A DNA stretch of 64,000 nucleotides from Saitoella complicata NRRL Y-17804 (lineage: Eukaryota > Ascomycota > Saitoellomycetes > Saitoellales > Saitoellaceae). The stretch spans positions 186,001 through 250,000 of the forward strand of contig NW_017567013.1 in assembly GCF_001661265.1 (NCBI RefSeq). Reading direction: 5' to 3'. Made by a program: the position numbers and the translations under genes. Shown here piece by piece: positions 31,162-41,285 of this stretch (its first letter is position 1; every line of letters starts with the position of its first letter). The notes under the pieces are model-generated. The model ran no database searches. It saw only the letters and a list, made by a program, of their open reading frames with translations, and was not told the origin of the DNA.

Positions 31162-33297
31162 CTACCCATTTTTCTTCCGCATCCTCCACGCCAAAACCGC
31201 ACTCACCGCCGCACTAACCCCCCCAACCTTCAACACAATCCCGATCGAATTCGTCCCGGCCTCCTCCCCATGCCCGCCCGCCGTTCCCTCCGTAAGTTCG
31301 GGTGAGTGTTCCGCGAGAATAGCGAAGATGATCGATGAGAGGAATGTGATGACGAATTGGGGGGCTACAATGAAGATGTTGTGGATGCCGAGGTAGACGC
31401 CCGAGTCGGTGCCTGATTCTCCTTCTGAGTTGGACTTTGTGGTGTTTTGTCGTTCGAGGTCGAGGTTGATGGTTTCTTGCGAATGTCGATCGAGTTGGAA
31501 GATAACGCGTTCGTCGTCTTCTTCCTCTTCCCTGTCAGGGTGCATCGGTCTCTCCGCTGACCCATACCCCTCCAACGAGGGTGACCGAGGCCGTACCTTC
31601 TCGTCCTGCTCCACCATCTCAAACTGCGGCCCTGGACCAGATAGTGGAGGCGCCGCGTCTCCATTTCCCATCTTCAATATCTCCTCTCCAATCAACGAAA
31701 ACGGCGCCCACGTAGTCAACGCCCAACTCACTCCACAAAGGCCCACTACAACCGTCGCAAACACGACATCATGCACAAAGAACGTCAAGCACATCGCTAT
31801 GGCGAACACACCCTGCGACAAAGCCCATGCTGTCGTGAGTGTTGGGAAGAGAGGGCGGAGGTAGTCGAGGGCTGTATCGAGTTTGACGCGAAGGGGGTGG
31901 CGGGCTGCTGCTTCTTGGGGGGTGAGGTCGGGTTTTGGGGAACCGACGAAGAGGGGGAAGGCGAGGGAGCAGGAGAGGGAGACGATTGAGAATAGCAGCA
32001 ACGCTCGCGACCCAACTCGTCCGATTTCTCCGACTGCGTCGTCTGGTCCTACACCATCCGTACCTGTTGGGAGACCTCTGTCGTGTCGTGCGTAGACTTC
32101 ACCGACCCTGTAAGTCTGTGATAAGCATATGACCTTCGAGCAAGAAGCTGCACATGACCTACCAAGTCGAAGTATAAAACAAAAACGGGAACCACCCAAC
32201 CCAAGCAAAGAACTGCACAATACAGATATCCCGGATCCCCTTCGGTAGATATCGGATCGACTCCCATAACGACTTGAAGATCGTCAAGGCCGCGCTCACA
32301 TCTGCCTCCTCTCTGTACGTCGTGTCAGTTCATGCCGGAACAACGAAGAACTATGCAACGTACTGTGTTACCAAAACCTTCTCTTCGACTGCCCAGCATG
32401 TGATGGCGACGGTTGCGATTAGGGTAATGACGGACATGAAGGTGAGGACTTTGAGCTGGGTATCGCCGATGAAGCTGAAGAAGCGAGTAAGGTCGATATA
32501 ACCTCTGCAAGACGCCCGGTTAGTGTAAGCATAACTTATGCGTGGGCAATCCTACAGTAGATATCCCACGATACTCCCGATCCCGATCATCCTGGACGCA
32601 TACGCATTCCCCTTCTCTTGCAAATGCTGTGAGTAATACGTCAGTTATCAGATCGTGTTGCAGACCCTTCGGTCTTACTCACTGGAGGCAATGTATCCAC
32701 AATCAACGCCCTACACGCCGCCTGCACCGCATTAATCGAAAAATCCACCAAGAAGATACTCAATACCGCAAACCCAATCGCAGCCCCACTACTCCCTCCA
32801 AACAATATCGCAATCTCCCTCGTCCATCCGATCATCAATAACGCAATTGAGACCGCGATTGATCCGGCGACCATGAAGGGTCGGCGCCGGCCGTATTTGG
32901 AGGTGGATTTGTCGGAGAGGATGCCGATTACGGGTTGAGTTATTAGACCCGAGAGCGGACCTGCGACGAAGACGAGGGACATGAGGGATTTGGAGAGGCC
33001 AAGGGAGAGTAGGTATGGGGTTCCTGTATGGTGAGTGAGTCAGTACAGAGTTTACTGTAGATACAAAGTGATCACCACACCATAGCCCATCTCAACACTC
33101 CCTAAAAGACCAGTCAGAAACCTACCATAAAGAAGATGAGAGGGAATTGACTCACAGGTAAACTGCAACCCAGCCAACACCAATGTCAAATACGACATCC
33201 GCAGAACCTCGCTCTTCCCCTTGATCGCCGCTTGCCCAATCCATTCTAGATTCGCATCTCGTCTTGATGAGCCGAATGATCCTCCGCCTCCAACCAT
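31162..33297 (-). CDS. sut1: SUT/GPH-family proton-coupled sugar (alpha-glucoside/sucrose) transporter
   Basis: Seven exons: 33297-33156, 33101-33081, 33023-32683, 32626-32556, 32504-32364, 32312-32163 and 32107-31162. Total 603 aa; introns of 54, 57, 56, 51, 51 and 55 nt. Plasma-membrane MFS transporter of the sucrose/maltose type, like fission yeast Sut1. Seen after splicing: LAGLQFTWSVEMGYGTPYLL (first helix, conserved in plant SUTs); GPLSGLITQPVIGILSD; the family loop DKSTSKYGRRRPFM; AACRALIVDTLPP; FFAWVGWFPFLFYTSTWVGE, the helix-7 signature; a long acidic, disordered loop of about 110 residues between helices 10 and 11; and GVYLGIHNIFIVAPQF. Exon 2 is only 21 nt. The start at 33297 is the first ATG in frame. 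Substrate range is inferred. Confidence 0.92.
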
Positions 33298-33551
33298 TGA
33301 GGTGATCAACTGCTGTTTGTTTGCTTCGTATACGGTGAGCTTCGGGTCTCTCGGTGCGCGGTCCAGCCAGCACGTCAAGATGCATGTGCGCGTGCGACAG
33401 CCGATGCTGGGGAACTCTGGGGAAATTGAGATGTAAAGAACAATAAACTACCCTAGAGAATAAATATCAAGAAGAAACGCCGGTACCCATTGTCAGTCCA
33501 AGTTCCGCTCCGTCCCGCAGAGCCCGAGTTCACCCATTCCGCCAATGTCCA

Positions 33552-34949
33552 TCACTGTGTAGCCCTCTCCAACCCTTCATTCCCCCTTACGACCCCACCT
33601 TTCAACGACGCAATCCACCCCGTCAACCACGCTTGAACCCCGCCAACCAACTGCCCCAACGTAACCCTCCTTACAGGCCTGACATGTACCGCCTGTCCCA
33701 TCCCCACAAGCTGATTCGTCATATCGAACGAGACGTAGGTCGAGGAGAGGAATGTATCGCCGAGCACCTGTCCGATGTCATACGATGAGGAGCGGAGAAT
33801 GTCGAGGGTGCATTTGTTGGAGGTGGAGGAGGAGGTGTTGCGGATGAGGTCGGAGTAGGGGATATTGAGGGTGAGAGTTGAGCTGTCGTTTGTTGGAAGA
33901 GAGAATGTCAGATAAGTTGTCCTTTTCGTGAGATACGCGCAATCGACTAGATATCCCGGCAAGGATTCTTCGTATTCGGCATCCACATCGATACTCCCCG
34001 CCACCGCATCAGCGAGCTCATCCGCGAGAATAATCGGAATGGTTCCCGCATCCAAAATCGCAGTGAAATTTCCCGTCGAGAGTTTGGTGCCGTTCGCCGC
34101 CTTCACTCCCCCAACCGTGACGTAGAAATCATCCTCCCGCGCAAAGGGGATCCAACCCAACTCGCCCGTACTCGTATACACCTCCGGCTCACTCTCCCCA
34201 AATGCAATCGTCCCATTTGACTCATCCCCATTCCTCGGACCCAGATAAATCGAGAACAGTTGCGTCCCACCCATGAGACCTTGCTCAAACATATTCTCGA
34301 GCAACCCCGGCTCCTTTTCTAACGCCTGGCTTTTGGAGGCAAAATTGAGACCCAGGACACCTTGTACATCGTAGTCAAGCAGCGCATCCGTAACTAACGC
34401 AATCCGCTGACTCTCCACCTCTAACCCAGCGATATGGACCGTATCATTCATGAAATACCCCTGTGCCGTGTTCGAGACGTTCGCATACCCAATCGTAAAC
34501 GTATCCGTCGCGTTCACATATGTCGAGGACAGCGAGGTGTTGAAACCGCCGTTACACCCGTACTCGCTTTCGAGGCATTGGTTTGATGTCGCGTCGAAAA
34601 TTAGGAGATCAGACGATCCGGTATCGAGGAGGAGGATTTGAGGTTGAGAGGGGGTTCCGATGCCGATTTCGAGGTAGAAAGCGAGGGAGTGGAGGATGGA
34701 GGCTTGGCCGGTCGTTGTATTCGTATTTGATGATTCGGCGCGTTTTGAAAGGCGGCCGAGTGGTGGCAGGGATGAAGGGTCGACATATCGTCTCGATAAC
34801 TTCATCGCTGGACTCCCGGCTCCTTCCTTCTCTTTCGGAGCTTCGACCTCGACGACTGCCCCACGCGTCCGCTCAACAGGTGCGGCACCACAAACCCAAC
34901 TCAATAACAATACAGCAGCAATGCGCACAGCGCACTTTGATCCCAGCAT
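33552..34949 (-). CDS. Secreted pepsin-type aspartic protease (yapsin/SAP-like)
   Basis: Single exon, 465 aa. Signal peptide MLGSKCAVRIAAVLLLSWVC, then a propeptide ending at a Kex2 site LGRLSKR (about residue 70), so the mature enzyme begins AESSNTN. First catalytic motif LLLDTGSSDLLIFD is normal and is followed by a short Cys pair (NQCLESEYGC). The second motif reads AILDAGTIPIILADE: Ala stands where Ser/Thr is usual (D-S/T-G). About ten N-glycosylation sites. The C-terminal tail after the last strand (FDMTNQLVGMGQAVHVRP) is basic and shows no GPI signal, unlike true yapsins, so it is probably soluble in wall, vacuole or medium. Family certain; activity may be altered by the DAG motif. Confidence 0.9.
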   Translation of the reverse strand: MLGSKCAVRIAAVLLLSWVCGAAPVERTRGAVVEVEAPKEKEGAGSPAMKLSRRYVDPSSLPPLGRLSKRAESSNTNTTTGQASILHSLAFYLEIGIGTPSQPQILLLDTGSSDLLIFDATSNQCLESEYGCNGGFNTSLSSTYVNATDTFTIGYANVSNTAQGYFMNDTVHIAGLEVESQRIALVTDALLDYDVQGVLGLNFASKSQALEKEPGLLENMFEQGLMGGTQLFSIYLGPRNGDESNGTIAFGESEPEVYTSTGELGWIPFAREDDFYVTVGGVKAANGTKLSTGNFTAILDAGTIPIILADELADAVAGSIDVDAEYEESLPGYLVDCAYLTKRTTYLTFSLPTNDSSTLTLNIPYSDLIRNTSSSTSNKCTLDILRSSSYDIGQVLGDTFLSSTYVSFDMTNQLVGMGQAVHVRPVRRVTLGQLVGGVQAWLTGWIASLKGGVVRGNEGLERATQ

Positions 34950-35210
34950 TCTCGTAGATAACGACGGGCGTATAACGACTGTAACAGAGAGAGATCAAAC
35001 AGCAGACAGCAACGAAGAGGTTGTAGTAAAGAAACGCGCTGGGCTGGGAGCTCCGGCTTGATGCGGTATACCGCCGATCCCATCGCGCTAAGATGAACCC
35101 CCGCGCAGAGACGCACGCGTGGCTGGAAATCCTGATTTAAGTGAAATAAAGATTAATGTAAAACGCCGTGATGCCAAACTTCCACGCCCATATACCAAAT
35201 GCCGTATGAC

Positions 35211-37979
35211 TCACTCGCTATCGCTGAAAAACAGCTTCTGCTTCTTGTTCTTCCCTTTCAATGCACTCGCCATATCAGGTAGATCGTCATCACTCTCCTC
35301 CTCTGCCTCGCTCTCTAAAATCTTCGCCAGGCGTCGTTTCTTGCTCCCCTCAACAGCTTTCCTAATCTCCTGACTTGCAACCGTAAGATCAATCTGTGAA
35401 GCCTTGGGCTCCACCTCTAATTCCGGCGGCGTCGGCGACCGAGCATTGATATCCCTCTCCGCCATCCCCCTCTTCGCCGGCACAGCCCTCGCGACCGTGG
35501 GACGGGCAGCCATCGCAGCCTCCCTCTCAGCCCTGACTTCATTCAGATCCAACCCCTCCCTCAAGTCCTCCACATCAACCCCTTGCAACATCTTCCAAAC
35601 CCCCTTCGTCCGCTTCCCCCACCTGAACCTTCCATACTTCCCATGTTCCTCCATGAGGAGGGGATCAGTGATGCGGGGGACTTCGAACATAGTGAAAGGA
35701 GTGCCGCGCATGGATTTGAAGCGGCGGGAAAGGATCTTGTTCTCCATTTCGTTCAGGTACGGAGACTCCTCAGGATCGGGCTCATACGGCTCCGGTTCAG
35801 GCTGTGGGATCCAAGCCGCAGGCGTATCGTCCTCCACCTCCTCATGTGCATCCTTCGCACCCTTCCTCCCACCACTCACAGTCTGGAATCCCAATTCCAC
35901 CCCGTCCGGCATATAAAACTTCTTCGGCGGCCTCTTCAACTTTGGTTCCCTTCCCTTCTTCCCCTTCGTTTTTGGTTCTTCCGGCTCCTCCGGCGCTGCA
36001 AACGTAACTTTCTCACACACGGGCTGGACATCCCTCGGCAACATCCGGAAACTCTTCTCGTCCTGTAGAATAAAGTCGTTGCCTTGTTCGATTTTGCGTT
36101 GCATGGTTTTGTAGTTGTCGAGGGCTTTGCCGTAGTTTGAGTCTTCTTTGCCTTCGGTGACGAGGACGACGGCGCGACCTTCGCGTTTTCGGCCTGTGCG
36201 GCCTTGGCGTTGGAGCATTCGAATAGGGGAAGCTGACGAGTCGTAGCAAACGATCAAATCGACATCACCGATATCCAACCCCTCCTCACCGATACTTGTT
36301 GCGACAAGCGTATTGAAGTCGCCCTTCAGGAACTTATCCACAATGTCGATTTGCTCCTTCTGCGTCATTCCAGCTTGATCCTTTGCGCTCGCTTGTCCGT
36401 GGAACATCGTCGGTAAGACCAAAGGCTTGTGTTTCGACAATGTTTGTAGGATATCATCAGCTGACTCACGGTAGTTTGTGAACACGATACACCTCGTCTG
36501 CCTCCCCTCATCCTTCGCCCTCATGAAATGCTCCAGCAGAAGTCCAGACATCCTATCCATCTTGGGATGTCCAGTGTATGTAGGCTCACCAATCATCTCC
36601 CTGACCCTCCTCATCAATGTCCGGAAATCCTCATTACCGATCAACTCTGACTTCAGCTTTCCAGCTTTCTTACCCCGTCCTTCAGTCTCGTTTTGGATCT
36701 CGTTCAGGTGGGTGTAGAAGGGTCGTATACCGTGCTGTTGGAGAAGCATCATCGGATGTGCAAGGGAGGCGAGGAGTGTAAAGATCGACATATATGCATT
36801 CCGCATTCCTGGGTTTTGCTGCGCTGCTGGTGTACGCATCCATGCCTCCTTTGCTTTCATCACACTGAACGGTACAAGAGCAGTAGCATCTCGAAGGCCA
36901 AACGCGTTCGCTCCATTCAGCTTCTTCAAGAAGACATCCAATACCTTAGCGTACAGATCCCTCAACTCAATGATCTCATCCGATAACGGCACAACGACCT
37001 TATCGATCGTTTTCTTGAACACATACTGCCGAATATCAAGCGAATCCTCCGACCTGATCTCGATCCGCGAGACATGGAGGTTGTCGATAACCTGCTGTAC
37101 AGCCTCAACCGTACTCCCCGGTGTCGCAGTCAACGCCAATATCCGACTCATCCCACCCCGTCCCTCCAATAGTCTCACAACATTCGCGTAGGCATAATTC
37201 CCTGTTGCACGATGCGCCTCGTCAACGACGATACATACAATGTCCTTTACGTCTAGGTATCCGTTTCTAATGTCATTCTCCACCGTCTGCGGGGTACAAA
37301 AAAACATCCGTTTCGTTCTGTATGCCTCGGCGCGATTCGCGACACTTGTATGTCCCGTCATTAACGCCGTCTGGCTCTTGGGAATTCCGCAAATTTTGTA
37401 GCATGCATCCAGCTGTTGTGCAATCAACGGCTTTGTCGGCGCCATGAAGATCACTTTCGATTTCGGCGCCCAGTCATACCAGTTCCGCATGACCACACTT
37501 GCGATGAGTGTCTTTCCGAGACCTGTAGGGAGTGCACAGAGGACGTTGTGGAAGAGTGCTTTTTGGACGATGTTGAACTGGTAATCTCTCACGGTCATGT
37601 TGAGGGGGTAGATCCATCTCTTCGCAGCGTCGAGATCCAGTTCATGATGTGTAGGTTTCTCTGGTCTTTGCGGTGGTGGGGGCGGTCGTGGTGGCCTCCC
37701 GGCCCCTAACGGTCGTGAACGGGCGATTGAAGGGGATGAATGCGCCTCACTTTCCACCATCCTGGTCCCAAAGAGCGTCTGTTGCCTGAAACTGCTATTC
37801 CCTCTCGATCCGGATGACAGCGCTGCTGCTACTGGGGTCTGATCGATAACCTCATCCTCCACTTCATCCGTGAACAACGCCCCAGCCAACGCTCGTGCCT
37901 CCGCTGCTTCCGCAGCCTGGATCAACTCCGCTTCTTCCATACCATCCAAATCGAAATCCCCAAACTCATCTTCACTCAT
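35211..37979 (-). CDS. MPH1: Mph1/Fml1 (FANCM) DNA helicase
   Basis: Single exon, 922 aa from the first in-frame ATG (MSEDEFGDFDLDGMEEAELI), a start typical of fungal Mph1. ATP-dependent 3'-5' helicase that unwinds D-loops and reverses stalled forks. Seen: YQFNIVQKALFHNVLCALPT then GLGKTLIASVVMRNW (motif I, about 153); CIVVDEAHRATGNYAYANV (motif II); RILALTATPGSTVEAVQQVI (motif III); TRCIVFTNYRESADDIL; VATSIGEEGLDIGDVDLIVC (motif V) and MLQRQGRTGRKREGRAVVLV (motif VI). The C-terminal 250 residues are basic and acidic patches, ending in an acidic KKQKLFFSDSE. Divergent from the HIRIP3-like gene with 177 bp between start codons. Confidence 0.95.
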   Translation of the reverse strand: MSEDEFGDFDLDGMEEAELIQAAEAAEARALAGALFTDEVEDEVIDQTPVAAALSSGSRGNSSFRQQTLFGTRMVESEAHSSPSIARSRPLGAGRPPRPPPPPQRPEKPTHHELDLDAAKRWIYPLNMTVRDYQFNIVQKALFHNVLCALPTGLGKTLIASVVMRNWYDWAPKSKVIFMAPTKPLIAQQLDACYKICGIPKSQTALMTGHTSVANRAEAYRTKRMFFCTPQTVENDIRNGYLDVKDIVCIVVDEAHRATGNYAYANVVRLLEGRGGMSRILALTATPGSTVEAVQQVIDNLHVSRIEIRSEDSLDIRQYVFKKTIDKVVVPLSDEIIELRDLYAKVLDVFLKKLNGANAFGLRDATALVPFSVMKAKEAWMRTPAAQQNPGMRNAYMSIFTLLASLAHPMMLLQQHGIRPFYTHLNEIQNETEGRGKKAGKLKSELIGNEDFRTLMRRVREMIGEPTYTGHPKMDRMSGLLLEHFMRAKDEGRQTRCIVFTNYRESADDILQTLSKHKPLVLPTMFHGQASAKDQAGMTQKEQIDIVDKFLKGDFNTLVATSIGEEGLDIGDVDLIVCYDSSASPIRMLQRQGRTGRKREGRAVVLVTEGKEDSNYGKALDNYKTMQRKIEQGNDFILQDEKSFRMLPRDVQPVCEKVTFAAPEEPEEPKTKGKKGREPKLKRPPKKFYMPDGVELGFQTVSGGRKGAKDAHEEVEDDTPAAWIPQPEPEPYEPDPEESPYLNEMENKILSRRFKSMRGTPFTMFEVPRITDPLLMEEHGKYGRFRWGKRTKGVWKMLQGVDVEDLREGLDLNEVRAEREAAMAARPTVARAVPAKRGMAERDINARSPTPPELEVEPKASQIDLTVASQEIRKAVEGSKKRRLAKILESEAEEESDDDLPDMASALKGKNKKQKLFFSDSE

Positions 37980-38156
37980 GCTGATGCCAAAAAGTCGACG
38001 AAATGGGGGGTTCAGGGCGTCGTTGCCCTCAGTGCTTGTCTCTTCAGGCGGGAAACGCGAACCGTGGCAACATGCAGCCTCGATGCATTCAGGGGTCAAA
38101 GTGCTCCCGCGTACGCGTTTTCCAAGTAGAAGGCGAAGAGGACGAACAATTTGAGA

Positions 38157-39141
38157 ATGGCATTGACAAAGAGGAAGGTCATTGAGACCTGCAAAAAGGT
38201 CGTGCGGTCGTCTGACTTGAAGTGAGTGTTTAAGTTTGTTTGCGGGGATTGAATGCTGACCGGATCGCAGGGTTCTGACCGTGAAGACGGCGCGTGCGCA
38301 GGTTGCCGAGGAGCTTGGTGTTGACCTCGAAGAACTGAAATCAGATCAATGGAAGGACATTGTCAAAGATGCAATTCATGAGGAGGTGGACAGGTTGAAC
38401 GATGAGCCCGAAGAGGAGCTAGGAAGGGAGTCATCACAAGGGCCATCGCCTCCACCGAAGATGAAGTCTGCGAAGAAGGCCCCTAAGTCACCATCGCCTG
38501 AGCCTTCACCTGCTCCTGAAGATGAAGATGAAGACGAGGATGAGGAGGTTAAGGACGTGAGCGATGCGGAATCCGATATGTCGTCCTTGATCGACGAACC
38601 CATGCCTACGAAGAAGAGCCGCAAGCGCAAGTCGACCAGCGGCTCCCCTTCAGACTCCGATGACATCCTCAACGACGCACCAAAACCAAAGAAAAAAGCC
38701 GCACCCAAGAAGGAACCCGTCAAACGCGCAAAGAAAGACTCCAAAGACTCGACCCCTGTTGACCCCGAACAAGAGAAGGTCGACAACCTAAAGAAAATCA
38801 TCGTCGCATGCGGAGTCCGAAAACAATGGGTCAAAGAATTCGCTGATAAGCCCGACCTCGCTTCACAAATCAAGCATTGTCGCAAGATCTTGTCGGATCT
38901 TGGGATGAAGGGTGAGCCTACGATATCTAAGGCGAAGACACTGCGTGAGAAGAGGGAGTTTGACGCGGAGGTACAAGCTTTGCAGGCGAATAAAGAGGGG
39001 AATGAGGAGGAGGAGGAGGAGGAGGAGGAGGAGGATGCGCCGCCAAGGACGAGGGGGAGTGGGAAGCCGCCTGCGAGGAGGGCTGCGGCGCCGAGGATTA
39101 GTTTCGCGTTTTTGGGGGATCAGTCGAGTGATTCGGAATGA
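38157..39141 (+). CDS. HIRIP3: HIRIP3-like histone H2A-type chaperone with DEK-C-like N-terminus
   Basis: Exons 38157-38221 and 38271-39141, 311 aa, one 49 nt intron; the first exon codes 21 residues (MALTKRKVIETCKKVVRSSD). N-terminal helical module LKVLTVKTARAQVAEELGVD resembles DEK-C/HIRIP3 N-termini. The middle is Lys/Ser/Pro-rich with nuclear signals (KKSRKRKS, KKKAAPKKE) and an acidic block (EDEDEDEE). The C-terminal module VDNLKKIIVACGVRKQWVKE, then ILSDLGMKGEPTISKAKTLR, EKREFDAEVQAL, aligns by eye with the HIRIP3 C-terminus, which binds H2A/H2B through a CHZ-type motif. A run of ten Glu follows. The end (RISFAFLGDQSSDSE) is acidic. Nuclear histone handling is inferred from the family. 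Confidence 0.82.
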
Positions 39142-39373
39142 CGAGTACAGGTATTTATTACTATATACGAATTTGGGGCAGAAGAGCGCAGCATAAAGTG
39201 AAGCGGTATCCATCTTAAGCTTTGTGGACCTTAATGTATCTTACCCGATGCTCATCTCATTCGGATTCTCCATGTTAATTTCGAGTGCGGATTCTCGCTG
39301 CGTCACGCCTACAACCAAATCGCAATATAGTCATGTCGTCATAGACTCCGCGGCAATCCCTACATAAGAGCTC

Positions 39374-41002
39374 ATGCCATCTTCTTCTCCTCTCACTCGA
39401 TTCGTGGCATTGAAAAGCGTCCTCAAAATGTCTCAATCTCCGTCTCTCAGAACCCGTCTTGGCACCTTCACCGGCGTGGAGCTCTCTCCTCGTCTCCACC
39501 AATACCGCGCCATCCCCTACGGCAGGGTACCGCGTCGTTTTGCCCGTTCGGTACCGTTGGATGAGAAAGATTATGCCCGGAAAGAGGATAGGACGAAGTT
39601 TGGACCGAGTAGTGTTCAGCCAAGAGAGAAGGTGAAGAATGATGCCAAGTCGAATCATCTCCCGACCGAAGGCTTGCCGGATGATTGGGAGCAATCTGAG
39701 GCTTGTTTGCATATGACTATCACTAAACCTGTTGAACTTACATCTGAGGGCAAGTTGCCAGTGGTCGTCTTCATCCATGGTGGAGCATTCTTCGTGGGTG
39801 CTGGTGATCGTCCATACTATAATCATCACCACTTCTGCGAGAAGGCTCTGGATGCTGACAAGCCACTCATCTTCGTAGCCATCAACTATCGACTCGGAGC
39901 ATTGGGTTTCTGGGCTTTTCCTGAAGCGGAAGATCTCGTTCCACCGAACAACGGACTCCATGACCAGAAGCTTGCTCTGAGATGGGTGAAAGCCAACATC
40001 GCAGATTTCGGAGGTGACCCGGAAAACGTCACCGTTATGGGCCAGAGTGCGGGTGGAACGAGTATCAGTTTATGCAACATCAGCGATGAGAAGGAGAAGC
40101 TGTGGAGGAGGAGTATCACGCTTAGTGGGAGTATTGTCACGATGCCGACGTTGTCTCGTGATGACCACTCACAAAACTTCCGTGACCAGGCAAAGGAACT
40201 CGGGTTCGATGCGAAACTTCCGGCGAAGGAGTTGGCGGAGAAGATCATTGGTGCCGATGTCGACAAGATTAGGGAGCTTGGCTGGGTTGGTGCGCCGTGT
40301 GAAGATAGTGAACACGTTCCATATGTTCCCAGTATTTACGCGCAGAAGAAGAGAAGTACTGTGGACTGGTTGGAGGAGCAGGTTGTGGGGAGTTGCACGT
40401 ATGACGGGGGCATTTCTTACATGATCACGTCTGAGGGTGACAGGAAGGACCACGCGAAGCATTTCATTGACATCGTCAATGATGGTCTCGCAAGCCTTAC
40501 TAAGTTACTTGAGTTGTATGACATCAAGGAAGGTATGAGCGATGACGATGCATTGGAGTGTATCTGCCAGTTTGAAAGCGATATTGGGTTCCTTCAGTCC
40601 TCTATCGCCCAAGCGGATGGTGCTCCTGACAAGACGTTCTTCCACATCTTCAACGTTGGCAACCCGTTCGACGGTCCTCTCAAGGGAAAGACAACTCACA
40701 CACTCGATATTGTTCTGCTTCTTGGTGCATTCAATCATCTCATCCCCGACAATCTTAAATCTTCCGTGGACGAATATCGTAAGAAGCTTCTCGCGCATGT
40801 TTATGGCGAGCAGCCATGGGATGGATACGATCAGGGCAAAATTATGGTTGTTGAGGATGATGGTTGCAAGGTTAAGAATCGTGCAGAGGCAGTTGGGGAA
40901 AGAATCCAGAAGTTGGTGGAGATTGCGAAGGAAGAAGGTGGGGAGCATGGGTATGACAAGTTGTGGAAGACATGCCGCAAGTGGTTGATGAGCTATGAGT
41001 AG
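39374..41002 (+). CDS. Type B carboxylesterase/lipase
   Basis: Single exon, 542 aa; a second ATG at 39428 (MSQSPSLRTRLGTFTGVE) fits the family start better and would give 524 aa. Alpha/beta-hydrolase of the cholinesterase/carboxylesterase type. Seen: the oxyanion hole VVVFIHGGAFFVGAGDRPYY; AINYRLGALGFWAFPEAEDL; NNGLHDQKLALRWVKANIAD followed by FGGDPENVTVMGQSAGGTSI with the nucleophile Ser; acidic and His regions are less clear (VLLLGAFNHLIP is the likely His segment). No signal peptide, so probably intracellular, unlike many secreted fungal members. Substrate cannot be told from sequence. Confidence 0.9.
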   Translation: MPSSSPLTRFVALKSVLKMSQSPSLRTRLGTFTGVELSPRLHQYRAIPYGRVPRRFARSVPLDEKDYARKEDRTKFGPSSVQPREKVKNDAKSNHLPTEGLPDDWEQSEACLHMTITKPVELTSEGKLPVVVFIHGGAFFVGAGDRPYYNHHHFCEKALDADKPLIFVAINYRLGALGFWAFPEAEDLVPPNNGLHDQKLALRWVKANIADFGGDPENVTVMGQSAGGTSISLCNISDEKEKLWRRSITLSGSIVTMPTLSRDDHSQNFRDQAKELGFDAKLPAKELAEKIIGADVDKIRELGWVGAPCEDSEHVPYVPSIYAQKKRSTVDWLEEQVVGSCTYDGGISYMITSEGDRKDHAKHFIDIVNDGLASLTKLLELYDIKEGMSDDDALECICQFESDIGFLQSSIAQADGAPDKTFFHIFNVGNPFDGPLKGKTTHTLDIVLLLGAFNHLIPDNLKSSVDEYRKKLLAHVYGEQPWDGYDQGKIMVVEDDGCKVKNRAEAVGERIQKLVEIAKEEGGEHGYDKLWKTCRKWLMSYE

Positions 41003-41285
41003 GCTCAGCATGATGGTAAAAAGCCATACGAACATGAAACATGTACAGGTAGCGTTCTTCAGCCCGTGAGGACCTTTCTATGCGTGAGAAGAGCGTATCC
41101 CTTCAGAGGAAAAAAAAAAAAAGATTGCATCACTTATTCTGTACAAGAGACATTATCAGAACAAAGCTTTCACTTGCCTCGTACCTCGTCATTCAAGTGA
41201 TAAACGCGCTCGCATGCTGTTCGTAAATGCGGTCGCGTCGTCTCGCCTCGAGCGACCTCACCACAAAGTATACCCATCCATCATC

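Noticed and set aside
41110-41123. Run of 14 A downstream of the carboxylesterase gene as a retrocopy poly(A) tail
   Set aside because: No target-site duplication and the gene upstream is not a processed copy of anything in view; simple homopolymer.
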